Part shown: positions 1 to 5,621 of the stretch, piece after piece
Layout of the letters: each line of letters begins with the position of its first letter
Position numbering within the stretch: position 1 is the first letter of the stretch
Assembly: GCA_012521855.1 (NCBI GenBank)
Contig: JAAYLO010000131.1
Location: 1 to 12,024 of the forward strand
Reading direction: 5' to 3'
Length of the DNA: 12,024 nt
Origin: Halanaerobiaceae bacterium
Lineage (GTDB): Bacteria > Bacillota > Halanaerobiia > Halanaerobiales > DTU029
Notes under the pieces: generated by a model
What the model saw: only the letters and a program-made list of their open reading frames with translations
Told to the model about the DNA's origin: nothing
Database searches by the model: none
Position numbers and translations under genes: made by a program

Positions 1-854
1 GTCATTATAATACCTCTATCCATTATGTCAGAGGCGAGTTCTGGAGGGGTCTTTTCCAATACACTTCTGACAGCATCAAGTATAGAGCGGATTGGCTCGG
101 AAAAAGCCTCTACCGTTTCCCTGGAGGTCAAAATCAGATTTGTAGGTAATCCTGTAATGACACTTCTCCCTCTTACCTCATATTCCTCATTTTCACCTTC
201 TTCTACAAAAGCAGCTCCAATATTAACTTTTATCTCTTCTGCTGTCTTTTCTCCAATTATTAAGTTGTATTTGTCCCTTATATAGCGGATTAGAGCTTCA
301 TCAAAACGGTCTCCTCCTATCCGGAGTGACTCACTTATTACTATACCTCCTAAGGAAATTACAGCAATTTCAGATGTGCCTCCGCCAATATCTATTACCA
401 TACTGCCACTGGGTTCTCCAATAGGCAGTCCGGACCCAATGGCAGCAGCAAGGGGTTCTTCTATCAATGATGCACTACGGGCACCTACCTGGATAGCTGA
501 TTCCAGTACAGCCCGTTTCTCAACACCAGTAATACCCACAGGTACACAGACCATCACCGTAGGTTTAAACAATCTCTTTCTTTTTATTATTCTGGATATA
601 AAATGTTTAAGCATTATTTCCGTAACTTCAAAATCAGCAATAACTCCATCCCGGAGAGGCCTTATTGCAACAATATTTCCTGGTGTCCTTCCCAACATTC
701 TTCTTGCTTCTGTTCCAACTGCTACTACTTTTTTTGTATTTATATCCATGGCAACAACAGAAGGTTCCTGTAAAACAACTCCCTTCCCTTCTTCAAACAC
801 AAGCACATTCGCTGTACCCAAATCTATTCCAATCTTTTTAGATAATCCCAACAT
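1..854 (-). CDS. mbl: Mbl/MreB-family actin-like cell-shape protein (3' end outside window)
   Basis: Bacterial actin that polymerises under the membrane and positions the wall-elongation machinery. The frame is open from ATG at 854 to the left edge (284 codons), so the C-terminus is cut off by the window. Visible motifs are the phosphate-1 loop DLGTAN (residues 11-16), RTPGNIVAIRPLRDGVIADF (56-75), the EEP catalytic glutamate region (132-134) and the phosphate-2 loop DIGGGT (155-160). The opening DLGTANVL and the ARRMLGRTPGN stretch resemble Bacillus Mbl. EEPLAAAIG and ISLGGIV look more like MreB, so the paralogue name rests mainly on synteny (spoIIID-mbl in Bacillus). An AAGGGGG ribosome-binding site lies about 10 nt before the ATG. 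A TATAAT sits at 893-888 in the 92-nt gap after spoIIID, but I see no matching -35. Family assignment is sure; Mbl versus MreB is likely but not certain. Confidence 0.93.
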   Translation of the reverse strand, partial: MLGLSKKIGIDLGTANVLVFEEGKGVVLQEPSVVAMDINTKKVVAVGTEARRMLGRTPGNIVAIRPLRDGVIADFEVTEIMLKHFISRIIKRKRLFKPTVMVCVPVGITGVEKRAVLESAIQVGARSASLIEEPLAAAIGSGLPIGEPSGSMVIDIGGGTSEIAVISLGGIVISESLRIGGDRFDEALIRYIRDKYNLIIGEKTAEEIKVNIGAAFVEEGENEEYEVRGRSVITGLPTNLILTSRETVEAFSEPIRSILDAVRSVLEKTPPELASDIMDRGIIM

Positions 855-946
855 ATAACTATTTCCCCCTTGTTCTACCTGACTAATATTATATATTCTC
901 TACACTTGTTTTTTCTCCTGCAAAATGTGGTAGATAAATTGCTGTA

Positions 947-1204
947 TTATTTCTCCTTCATACTTTTATATTTTTTTCTGGTTGCTTCACCACCCCTTAT
1001 ATGTCTTTCAGCTTTATTGAATTCAAGCACTTTTTTAACTTTATCTGCCAGTTCAGCATCAATCCGCAATAACCTTTCAGTAACATCCTTGTGAATCGTA
1101 CTTTTGCTTACCCCGTATACCCTGGCAGTCTGACGGACAGTAGCTTTAGTTTCATAAATATAATTTGCTACTTCCTTAACCCTTTCCCGTATATAGTCCT
1201 TCAA
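947..1204 (-). CDS. spoIIID: Sporulation transcription factor SpoIIID
   Basis: Small DNA-binding regulator that in Bacillus acts in the mother cell with sigma-E and sigma-K. The 85-residue product matches the family closely. It starts MKDYIRER (Bacillus begins with a very similar DYIKER segment), has a helix-turn-helix at about residues 22-43 (VRQTARVYGVSKSTIHKDVT), and keeps the basic C-terminal HIRGGEATRKKYK. I chose the TTG at 1204 because GGGGGG (1217-1212) sits 7 nt upstream and the N-terminus then aligns with the family. The longer TTG at 1219 would lie over the ribosome-binding site and add MGGIR. A possible sigma-E-type promoter and an inverted repeat lie upstream. The gene is preceded by the terminator of the spoIIQ-like gene and followed 92 nt later by mbl. 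Confidence 0.96.
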   Translation of the reverse strand: MKDYIRERVKEVANYIYETKATVRQTARVYGVSKSTIHKDVTERLLRIDAELADKVKKVLEFNKAERHIRGGEATRKKYKSMKEK

Positions 1205-1209
1205 TCTTA

Positions 1210-1267
1210 TTCCCCCCAAGTTAAATAAACCGGTACTAATAAATGTATATGCACCGGTTCAGGGGAA
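1210..1267 (-). promoter_or_regulatory. Nested inverted repeat overlapping the spoIIID ribosome-binding site
   Basis: The inner arms AACCGGT (1228-1234) and ACCGGTT (1253-1259) are perfect 7-bp inverted repeats around the candidate -10. Outer segments 1262-1267 and 1210-1215 are also complementary: TTCCCC on the RNA can pair with GGGGAA inside the GGGGGG ribosome-binding site. RNA entering from upstream could hide the ribosome-binding site, while RNA begun near 1237 would lack both upstream arms. ACCGGT is itself a palindrome, so protein binding is an alternative. The outer pairing has an asymmetric internal loop and is less certain than the inner one. Confidence 0.45.
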
Positions 1268-1273
1268 ATATAC
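1244..1273 (-). promoter_or_regulatory. Candidate sigma-E-type promoter of spoIIID
   Basis: On the minus strand GTATATT (1273-1267) matches 6 of 7 positions of the Bacillus sigma-E -35 consensus KMATATT. After 15 nt, CATATACA (1251-1244) matches about 6 of 8 positions of the -10 consensus CATACAMT. Transcription would begin near 1237, about 33 nt before the TTG start. spoIIID is sigma-E dependent in Bacillus, so the match is expected, but the -10 is imperfect and the call is by eye. Confidence 0.4.
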
Positions 1274-1278
1274 CTTAA

Positions 1279-1306
1279 AAAAACCGGCCTTTAAAAGCCG
1301 GTTTTT
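1279..1306 (-). terminator. Rho-independent terminator after the spoIIQ-like gene
   Basis: A perfect 10-bp stem (AAAAACCGGC with GCCGGTTTTT, loop 1289-1296) begins 12 nt after the spoIIQ-like stop codon. On the minus strand it runs into a seven-T tract, ending in TTTTTTTAAGG. It separates spoIIQ from spoIIID. The stem is also flanked by T residues on the plus strand, but no plus-strand gene needs it. Confidence 0.85.
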
Positions 1307-1318
1307 ATATAATATGAG

Positions 1319-2113
1319 CTATTCAAAAAAATCTACAGGATTCACAGTACCGTCTTTATTTCTCAGGGAAAAATAAAGGGAGGGCTGTGAAGCCATACCT
1401 GTAGTGCCTATTCTCCCTATTTCCTGGCCTTTCACCAGTATGGTTCCTGGTGAAACACTGACTCTTTCCAGATGACCATATTCTGTTATCCAGCCATGAT
1501 CGTGCTCAACAATTACCATAATCCCCTTATACTCATCTTCCTTTACGGCACTTACCTTTCCATTTGCTGCAGCCATAACAATATCACCGATATTCCCTGC
1601 CAGTTCAATACCCTGTTGATAACGCCAATCATCAAGAAGGGCATTATAATACCAGCCGGGTTCCAGCAGAATATCCCCGCTGACTGGTCTTAAGATCCTG
1701 AATTCTGTTCCCTGGAATTCCTGTACAGGCCGGAATGATTGTGTAACTACCCCCTGAAGCATATCTCTTTCATCAACTGCTTCATTCCGTATAAGGTCAG
1801 GGCTTTCAATCTTTCCATAATCCAGGGAAAATAGATTATCGTTTTCCCCTGCAGCAGGAAACTCATGCCGTTCATACTCAAATACCAGATCAGGAGGCCT
1901 TAGATCCAGATCAGAAAAGTTGAATTTATTATCTCTATATGCACTCTCTTGATTATAATATAATAAATATCCCAGGAGAGCCAGTAGGAGAAAAATTGCC
2001 AGATACAGCTTTTTTGGTGACTTCCCCCTTTTCCTGATCAGCTTTTTCCCCAGATCCCTCAACTGCAGCTTTATTTTATCTTTATCCAGTTTAAATTTGA
2101 ATCTTTCATTCAT
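1319..2113 (-). CDS. spoIIQ: SpoIIQ-like membrane protein with degenerate LytM/M23 domain
   Basis: Probably the forespore engulfment protein SpoIIQ, which in Bacillus pairs with SpoIIIAH across the intermembrane space. The 264-residue product has a basic N-terminus, one membrane segment at about 36-53 (LYLAIFLLLALLGYLLYY), a linker, and a LytM/peptidase-M23 domain over roughly the last 125 residues. Zinc ligands are mostly lost. The H-x-G-x-D motif reads QQGIE (Q166, E170) and the final HxH reads SLY (245-247). Only the histidine of YGHL (214) remains. This predicts a binding protein without hydrolase activity, as in Bacillus, whereas clostridial SpoIIQ often keeps these residues. I start at ATG 2113, 7 nt after GGAGGT (2126-2121); a GTG three codons upstream overlaps that site. 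Position between spoIID and spoIIID is the Bacillus order. The gene ends in TAG and is followed by a clear terminator. Confidence 0.85.
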   Translation of the reverse strand: MNERFKFKLDKDKIKLQLRDLGKKLIRKRGKSPKKLYLAIFLLLALLGYLLYYNQESAYRDNKFNFSDLDLRPPDLVFEYERHEFPAAGENDNLFSLDYGKIESPDLIRNEAVDERDMLQGVVTQSFRPVQEFQGTEFRILRPVSGDILLEPGWYYNALLDDWRYQQGIELAGNIGDIVMAAANGKVSAVKEDEYKGIMVIVEHDHGWITEYGHLERVSVSPGTILVKGQEIGRIGTTGMASQPSLYFSLRNKDGTVNPVDFFE

Positions 2114-2116
2114 TTT

Positions 2117-2153
2117 ACCCACCTCCGTTTCTTATTTTTTCCATAAGGTGGGT
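2117..2153 (-). promoter_or_regulatory. Inverted repeat covering the spoIIQ ribosome-binding site
   Basis: A perfect 8-bp inverted repeat (ACCCACCT 2117-2124, AGGTGGGT 2146-2153, 21-nt spacer). On the RNA the downstream arm AGGTGGGT overlaps the GGAGGT ribosome-binding site of spoIIQ. The upstream arm lies inside the spacer of the candidate sigma-F promoter. RNA reading through from spoIID can therefore form the hairpin, while RNA from the gene's own promoter cannot. The hairpin is visible in the sequence; its regulatory role is inference. Confidence 0.55.
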
Positions 2154-2162
2154 TTTTATACA
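2133..2162 (-). promoter_or_regulatory. Candidate sigma-F-type promoter of spoIIQ
   Basis: On the minus strand TGTATA (2162-2157) fits the sigma-F -35 pattern GYATA. GGAAAAAATA (2142-2133) fits every specified position of the -10 pattern GGnnAnAHTR. The spacer is 14 nt. spoIIQ is a sigma-F gene in Bacillus, so identity and location agree. Transcription would begin near 2126, at or just before the ribosome-binding site, giving a very short leader of about 12 nt. The call was made by eye. Confidence 0.6.
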
Positions 2163-2189
2163 TGACAGACAATTTAAAAACTTTATTTT

Positions 2190-3143
2190 TTACTTTATAT
2201 TGTAATAATATCCCAATTCGCAGTTCTTATAATAATGTTCAAGTATTTGCCGGTAAGTATAACCATTCCTGGCAAATCCCTCAGCACCATCCTGGCTCAT
2301 CCCGACACCATGACCTTTTCCGTAACATGTGAAGATATAAATATCGCCCTCTCTATTTATGTTAAATTTGCTTGATGATAAACCCAGCTTCTCTCTGACT
2401 TCATTCCCGGTATAATTTTTACCCCCGACACTGACTTCCAGAACCCTGCCGCTGGGTGTTCTTTTTCTGATCAGAATCTGCTCATTTTCTTCATCTATCA
2501 GGGTATTAAGCTTTTTTTCTAATTCACCCTTTTTAATAAAAAAAACAGAGTGATAGTTTCTTTCCTTGTCTTTATCATAGGGACTTTCTACACTCTATAA
2601 ATAGGGTACTTCTTTTCCCCAGACATATACAGCATTTTCAGTTATCCCGCCGCTATTGGCATGATAAACAGCATCAATCAGCTTATTATTATAAAGCAGC
2701 ACCTGGCCTTTCGTGTCTTCAACTGCTCTATTTATCCTGCTCCAGTAATAAAAAAAGAGTAAAAATCCCCACCTTTCTTTCATCCCGGCTTCTGACAGGT
2801 ATGCCTGGCAGTCAGTAAAATCCGTTGACAGATCAGCCCCTTTATATTTCCTGCTTCCACTTCCGCCATATCCCGGCAATTGTTTTAGTGCATAGGTCCT
2901 GGCAGCTACTGCCTGTGCTTTTAAAGCCTCCTGATGATAAAGGGCAGGCATCTCAGCGGCCAGCACTCCCCGTATATAATCCTCCAGTTCCATTCTTATA
3001 ATCTTATCTCTCCTGTGATCATATATATTTAGAACTAAATGCTGTTCTTTTTTCCCGGGAATTACCCCTTTTATCAAAAATAAGGGAATCAGAATAAGTA
3101 TAATAAAGATAAATAGAATAAAGAGAAAGATCTTTCTCCACAA
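2190..3143 (-). pseudogene. spoIID: spoIID interrupted by an in-frame TAG (stage II sporulation protein D)
   Basis: SpoIID is a membrane-anchored lytic transglycosylase that degrades peptidoglycan during engulfment. The frame runs from TTG 3143 (AAGGGAG 9 nt upstream) to TAA at 2192-2190, 317 codons, but codon 183 is TAG (2597-2595). Before it are an N-terminal membrane segment (about 4-24), the LAAEMP motif with the presumed catalytic glutamate (E64, equivalent to Bacillus E88), QEALKAQAVAARTYALKQL, and HANSGGITENAVYVWGKEVP (161-180). After it, in the same frame, come SVESPYD, GGKNYTGNEVREKLGL and the family C-terminus GKGHGVGMSQDGAEGFARNG. No frameshift is needed; one base change from a lysine (AAG) or glutamine (CAG) codon explains it, and Bacillus has lysine there. 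The gene could be a recent null, a sequence error, or rarely read through. The 182-residue product would keep the catalytic glutamate but lose the C-terminal 134 residues. Confidence 0.88.
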
Positions 3144-3151
3144 AATAAAAC

Positions 3152-3200
3152 ACTCCCTTACCTATATTCATAATATATTTATGAATATAGACATGGGAGT
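3152..3200 (-). promoter_or_regulatory. Long hairpin between murA and spoIID, covering the spoIID ribosome-binding site
   Basis: A perfect 12-bp inverted repeat (CTATATTCATAA 3162-3173, TTATGAATATAG 3179-3190, 5-nt loop) is extended by an outer pair, ACTCCC (3152-3157) with GGGAGT (3195-3200). On the minus-strand RNA the intervening bases give one A-U and two G-U pairs and a single A-A mismatch, so about 21 base pairs form in all. The downstream arm contains the AAGGGAG ribosome-binding site of spoIID. The stem is followed by GTTTTATTTT, so it could also act as the murA terminator. I found no convincing sigma-E promoter for spoIID in this 66-nt gap. Confidence 0.65.
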
Positions 3201-3209
3201 AGAACATGC

Positions 3210-4457
3210 TTAATTTACTTTTTTTATTTTGGCACCAATAGAAGATAACTTCTGTGCTATATTTTCATAACCTCTTTCTATATGATAGATATCCCTGATC
3301 GTTGTTTCTCCATATGCTACAATCCCTGCCAATATCAGGGCAGCGCCTGCCCGCAGATCAGTTGCAGTAACCTCTGCACCTGTCAGTCTGCTGGGTTTAA
3401 TCAGGGCGCTATGCCCGTCAATTTTTATATCAGCACCCATTCTTGCCAGTTCATCAACATGGGTAAAGCGGTTTTCCCAGACAGTCTCAATAACAAGACT
3501 GGTACCATCAGCCTGTGTAAGCAAAACCATCATCTGGGATTGTAAATCCGTCGGAAAACCCGGATAAGGCAAGGTTTTAATATCAACAGCCCGTAGCGGC
3601 CCGCCGCCCTTAACCAGTACTCCAGTTATATCTTCCTTCAATTCTACACCCATTTCATTTAATTTTGCTATTAATGGCTTAACATGTTCTGCCAGGACAT
3701 TCCTGACAAAAACTTCTCCCTTTGTCAAGGCAGCTGCCATCATAAAAGTACCCGCTTCTATTCTATCCGGAATTATCCGGTGTTCTGCCCCTTTGAGTGT
3801 TTCAACACCTTCAATTTTGATAATATCTGTCCCGACACCCTTTATCTGTGCTCCCATTACAGTAAGATAATTAGCCAGATCAACAATTTCAGGTTCCCTG
3901 GCAGCATTCTCTATAATAGTAGTCCCTTCTGCAAGGGTAGCAGCCAGCATAATATTTATGGTAGCACCAACACTGGGATAATCCAGGTATATCCTGTTTC
4001 CAGAAAGGTTTCTGGCTTTAACTTCCACTATTCCATGATCAAGATTTATCTCTGCTCCCAGGGCTTTGAATCCCTTCAGATGTAGATCAATAGGACGATT
4101 CCCTATATTGCAGCCGCCGGGAAGACTGGTTCTGGCCCACCTTTTTTTAGCAAGTAATACACCCAGAATATAGTAGGAGCCACGTAACTTCCGGGCCAGG
4201 TCATGATCAGCCTCTGGTGTATCAAGAGTAGTAGGATCAATCAGTAATTCATTACCATCCTGTTCAACCCTGCATCCCATCCTTCTGATTATCTCACATA
4301 AATTTTCTACATCTCTAAGCTTCGGTATATCAAGTAATCTACTGGGTCCATCGGCCATTAAGCTAGCTGCAATTATTGGTAAAGCTGCATTTTTTGCACC
4401 ACTTACATTAATCTCTCCATGTAGCGGGGTGCAGCCAGTAATTATGAATTTGCCCAC
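3210..4457 (-). CDS. murA: UDP-N-acetylglucosamine 1-carboxyvinyltransferase MurA
   Basis: Cytosolic enzyme of the first committed peptidoglycan step, transferring enolpyruvate from PEP to UDP-GlcNAc; the fosfomycin target. At 415 residues it is close to the family norm of about 420. Visible motifs are GAKNAALP (20-27, with the substrate-contacting KN pair), the active-site loop SLPGGCNIGNRPIDLH (111-126) with catalytic Cys116, and YPGFPTDLQSQ, which carries the conserved catalytic aspartate. Because Cys116 is present, fosfomycin sensitivity is expected. I start at GTG 4457, 9 nt after GGAAGGGG and aligned with the family N-terminus (GKFIITGCTPLHGEINVSGAKNA). An ATG 15 codons upstream has no ribosome-binding site and adds unrelated residues. 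Synteny with spoIID matches Bacillus murAA. A possible vegetative promoter lies about 100 nt upstream. Confidence 0.97.
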   Translation of the reverse strand: MGKFIITGCTPLHGEINVSGAKNAALPIIAASLMADGPSRLLDIPKLRDVENLCEIIRRMGCRVEQDGNELLIDPTTLDTPEADHDLARKLRGSYYILGVLLAKKRWARTSLPGGCNIGNRPIDLHLKGFKALGAEINLDHGIVEVKARNLSGNRIYLDYPSVGATINIMLAATLAEGTTIIENAAREPEIVDLANYLTVMGAQIKGVGTDIIKIEGVETLKGAEHRIIPDRIEAGTFMMAAALTKGEVFVRNVLAEHVKPLIAKLNEMGVELKEDITGVLVKGGGPLRAVDIKTLPYPGFPTDLQSQMMVLLTQADGTSLVIETVWENRFTHVDELARMGADIKIDGHSALIKPSRLTGAEVTATDLRAGAALILAGIVAYGETTIRDIYHIERGYENIAQKLSSIGAKIKKVN

Positions 4458-4502
4458 TTTTATAAGCCCCTTCCATTTATCTTCCTGTAACAGAAAATAC
4501 AT

Positions 4503-4544
4503 CTATATTTTATGCATATTAATTATAATTCGTGAAAAAAGCAA
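4503..4544 (-). other. Possible 13-codon leader ORF upstream of murA
   Basis: A near-ideal AAAGGAG sequence (4554-4548) has no annotated gene after it. Three nt downstream, TTG (4544) opens a 13-codon frame (M-L-F-S-R-I-I-I-N-M-H-K-I) that ends in TAG at 4505-4503. A TTG start, short spacing and AT-rich composition make chance plausible. I report it only because such a strong ribosome-binding site is otherwise unexplained. Confidence 0.2.
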
Positions 4545-4560
4545 AATCTCCTTTAAAACT

Positions 4561-4569
4561 ATTTTACCA
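4561..4569 (-). promoter_or_regulatory. Possible extended -10 promoter element upstream of murA
   Basis: TGGTAAAAT on the minus strand is an extended -10 (TGn plus TAAAAT). The -35 region 17 nt upstream (ATAAAA) is poor. Transcription would begin near 4554 and give a murA leader of about 97 nt. A second possible -10, TATAAT at 4527-4522, also lacks a good -35. Both are weak visual matches in AT-rich DNA. Confidence 0.3.
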
Positions 4570-4585
4570 TATATTTATATATTTT

Positions 4586-4723
4586 TTATTCACAGACACA
4601 TTTTGTCCCGATAATTTTATCAATAAAGCCGATTTTTTTATAATTATCTAACTCTTCCGGTGCTTTTGCCTCCAGGGAAAGCCAGCATTTTTCACATAAC
4701 CTTGCCCCAGGATTCCTGATAAT
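4586..4723 (-). pseudogene. In-frame cysteine-rich tail after the yueI stop codon
   Basis: Immediately after the yueI TAA (4726-4724) the same frame stays open for 45 codons to TAA at 4588-4586. It encodes IIRNPGARLCEKCWLSLEAK at the start and ends IIGTKCVCE. The CxxC and CxC pairs, 29 residues apart, look like a small zinc-binding ribbon, and the composition is protein-like rather than random. No ATG, GTG or TTG precedes the first cysteine pair, so it is unlikely to be translated alone. A single AAA-to-TAA change in a longer YueI protein would explain it. Alternatives are stop-codon read-through or chance. Confidence 0.5.
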
Positions 4724-5134
4724 TTAATCAGAAATCCCTCTTTCTTTCAAGCGTTCAGCCCTTGACAAAACTTTCCTGTCGGCAACATCCACTGCATGAT
4801 CACTTACAACAATCAAGGCTATATCACCTTTGAACTCTGGAGAATGAACTCTTTTAAAAAGGAGCTTATTTTCCCTGGCATGCCTGATATAATCATTTGC
4901 AGCTGACAGCTCTATATCACGGTCAATTATTAATTTTCTGGCTGCAGGGTGTTTAATGGCCTCAATTATCTCAGGATAAGTGCCTTTTTCCATAAGCTGA
5001 TCAGCTGTTAAATAACGGATTACACGTTCTTCAAGTTCTCCCAGGAAGTATTTTCTTTCTTCTTTATTTAAATCTCTTTTCCCGTAAACACCCTCTTTTA
5101 GCTTCTCTTCCAGTTTACTTATCCCTCTTGACAC
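4724..5134 (-). CDS. yueI: YueI family protein (DUF1694)
   Basis: Protein of unknown function. The 136-residue product resembles Bacillus YueI along its length: LEEKLKEGVYG, KEERKYFLGELEERVIRYLT, the YPEIIEAIKHP segment, IRHARENKLLFKRV, and a C-terminal DIALIVVSDHAVD. No catalytic motif or membrane segment is evident. I chose GTG 5134 because AGGTGG lies 5 nt upstream; the GTG at 5143 overlaps that site and adds only MVQ. It starts 61 nt after atpC with no terminator between, so it may be co-transcribed with the ATP synthase genes. Bacillus has ywmA/ywmB at about this position instead. The frame stays open beyond its TAA for 45 more codons with a cysteine-rich tail, so this gene may be a truncated form of a longer protein of about 181 residues. 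Confidence 0.8.
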   Translation of the reverse strand: MSRGISKLEEKLKEGVYGKRDLNKEERKYFLGELEERVIRYLTADQLMEKGTYPEIIEAIKHPAARKLIIDRDIELSAANDYIRHARENKLLFKRVHSPEFKGDIALIVVSDHAVDVADRKVLSRAERLKERGISD

Positions 5135-5195
5135 CTGAACCACCTATTAATCTATATTATTGCCAGTTTTTATATTTTGGATACTTAAAAAAATC

Positions 5196-5618
5196 TTAAT
5201 CGTCCTGTATCTGGAGAGAATACTCAGCTGCCTTCAGGCGGGCCAGGGCACGCTTCAATGCTGCTTCAGCCCTGGCTCTGTCAATACTGTTGTCTCCTGA
5301 TTTAAGCCTCTTTTCAGCACGTTCCCTGGCTCGCCTTGCCCGCTCCACATCTATATCATTTTGCAGTTCAGCGGTCCGGACAATTACATTAATATTATCA
5401 GGCTTTACTTCCAGAAAGCCTTCACTTATTGCTATCTTGAACTCTTCCCCGCCTTTTTTTACATGAAGAATCCCTATCTCCAGACCGGTTACCAGAGGGG
5501 CATGTTGTGGTAAAATGCCTATCTCTCCATCTACCGCTGGAGCTTTAAGGTAATCAATATCATCTCTATAAACTAAACCAAAAGGTGTAACTACTTCAAG
5601 CCTGATAGTAGAAGGCAT
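5196..5618 (-). CDS. atpC: ATP synthase F1 epsilon subunit
   Basis: Central-stalk subunit that links gamma to the c-ring and can inhibit ATP hydrolysis through its C-terminal helices. At 140 residues it is the usual length. The N-terminal beta-sandwich reads LEVVTPFGLVYRDDIDYLKA, then DGEIGILPQHAPLVTGLEIG (about 31-50) and SEGFLEVKPDNINVIVRTAE. The C-terminal helical hairpin runs over roughly residues 88-136 (DIDVERARRARERAEKRL, then RAEAALKRALARLKAAE). The ATG is only 3 nt after the atpD stop and in the same frame. The adjoining AGGAG touches the ATG, so AAGGTG further upstream, inside the end of atpD, is the likelier ribosome-binding site. It is the last gene of the atp operon. Confidence 0.97.
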   Translation of the reverse strand: MPSTIRLEVVTPFGLVYRDDIDYLKAPAVDGEIGILPQHAPLVTGLEIGILHVKKGGEEFKIAISEGFLEVKPDNINVIVRTAELQNDIDVERARRARERAEKRLKSGDNSIDRARAEAALKRALARLKAAEYSLQIQDD

Positions 5619-5621
5619 CTC

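Noticed and set aside
376..858. Plus-strand open frame opposite mbl
   Set aside because: The minus strand encodes an unbroken actin-family protein here, so the plus frame is a shadow.
894..923. Full promoter for mbl using TTGCAG and TATAAT
   Set aside because: The spacing is 24 nt, too long for a standard vegetative promoter; only the -10-like TATAAT is noted.
2117..2157. Plus-strand terminator from the same inverted repeat plus TTTTT
   Set aside because: No plus-strand gene precedes it, and the loop is long (21 nt). Overlap with the spoIIQ ribosome-binding site explains the repeat better.
2595..2597. Pyrrolysine or other UAG recoding at the spoIID TAG
   Set aside because: Some Halanaerobiales (Acetohalobium) decode UAG as pyrrolysine, but four genes in this window end in TAG, including atpD where read-through would fuse two subunits, and SpoIID is not a known pyrrolysine protein. 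Simple nonsense or sequence error is more likely.
2190..3143. Frameshift splitting spoIID into two genes
   Set aside because: Both halves are in the same frame and only one stop codon lies between them. No start codon with a ribosome-binding site was seen for the second half.
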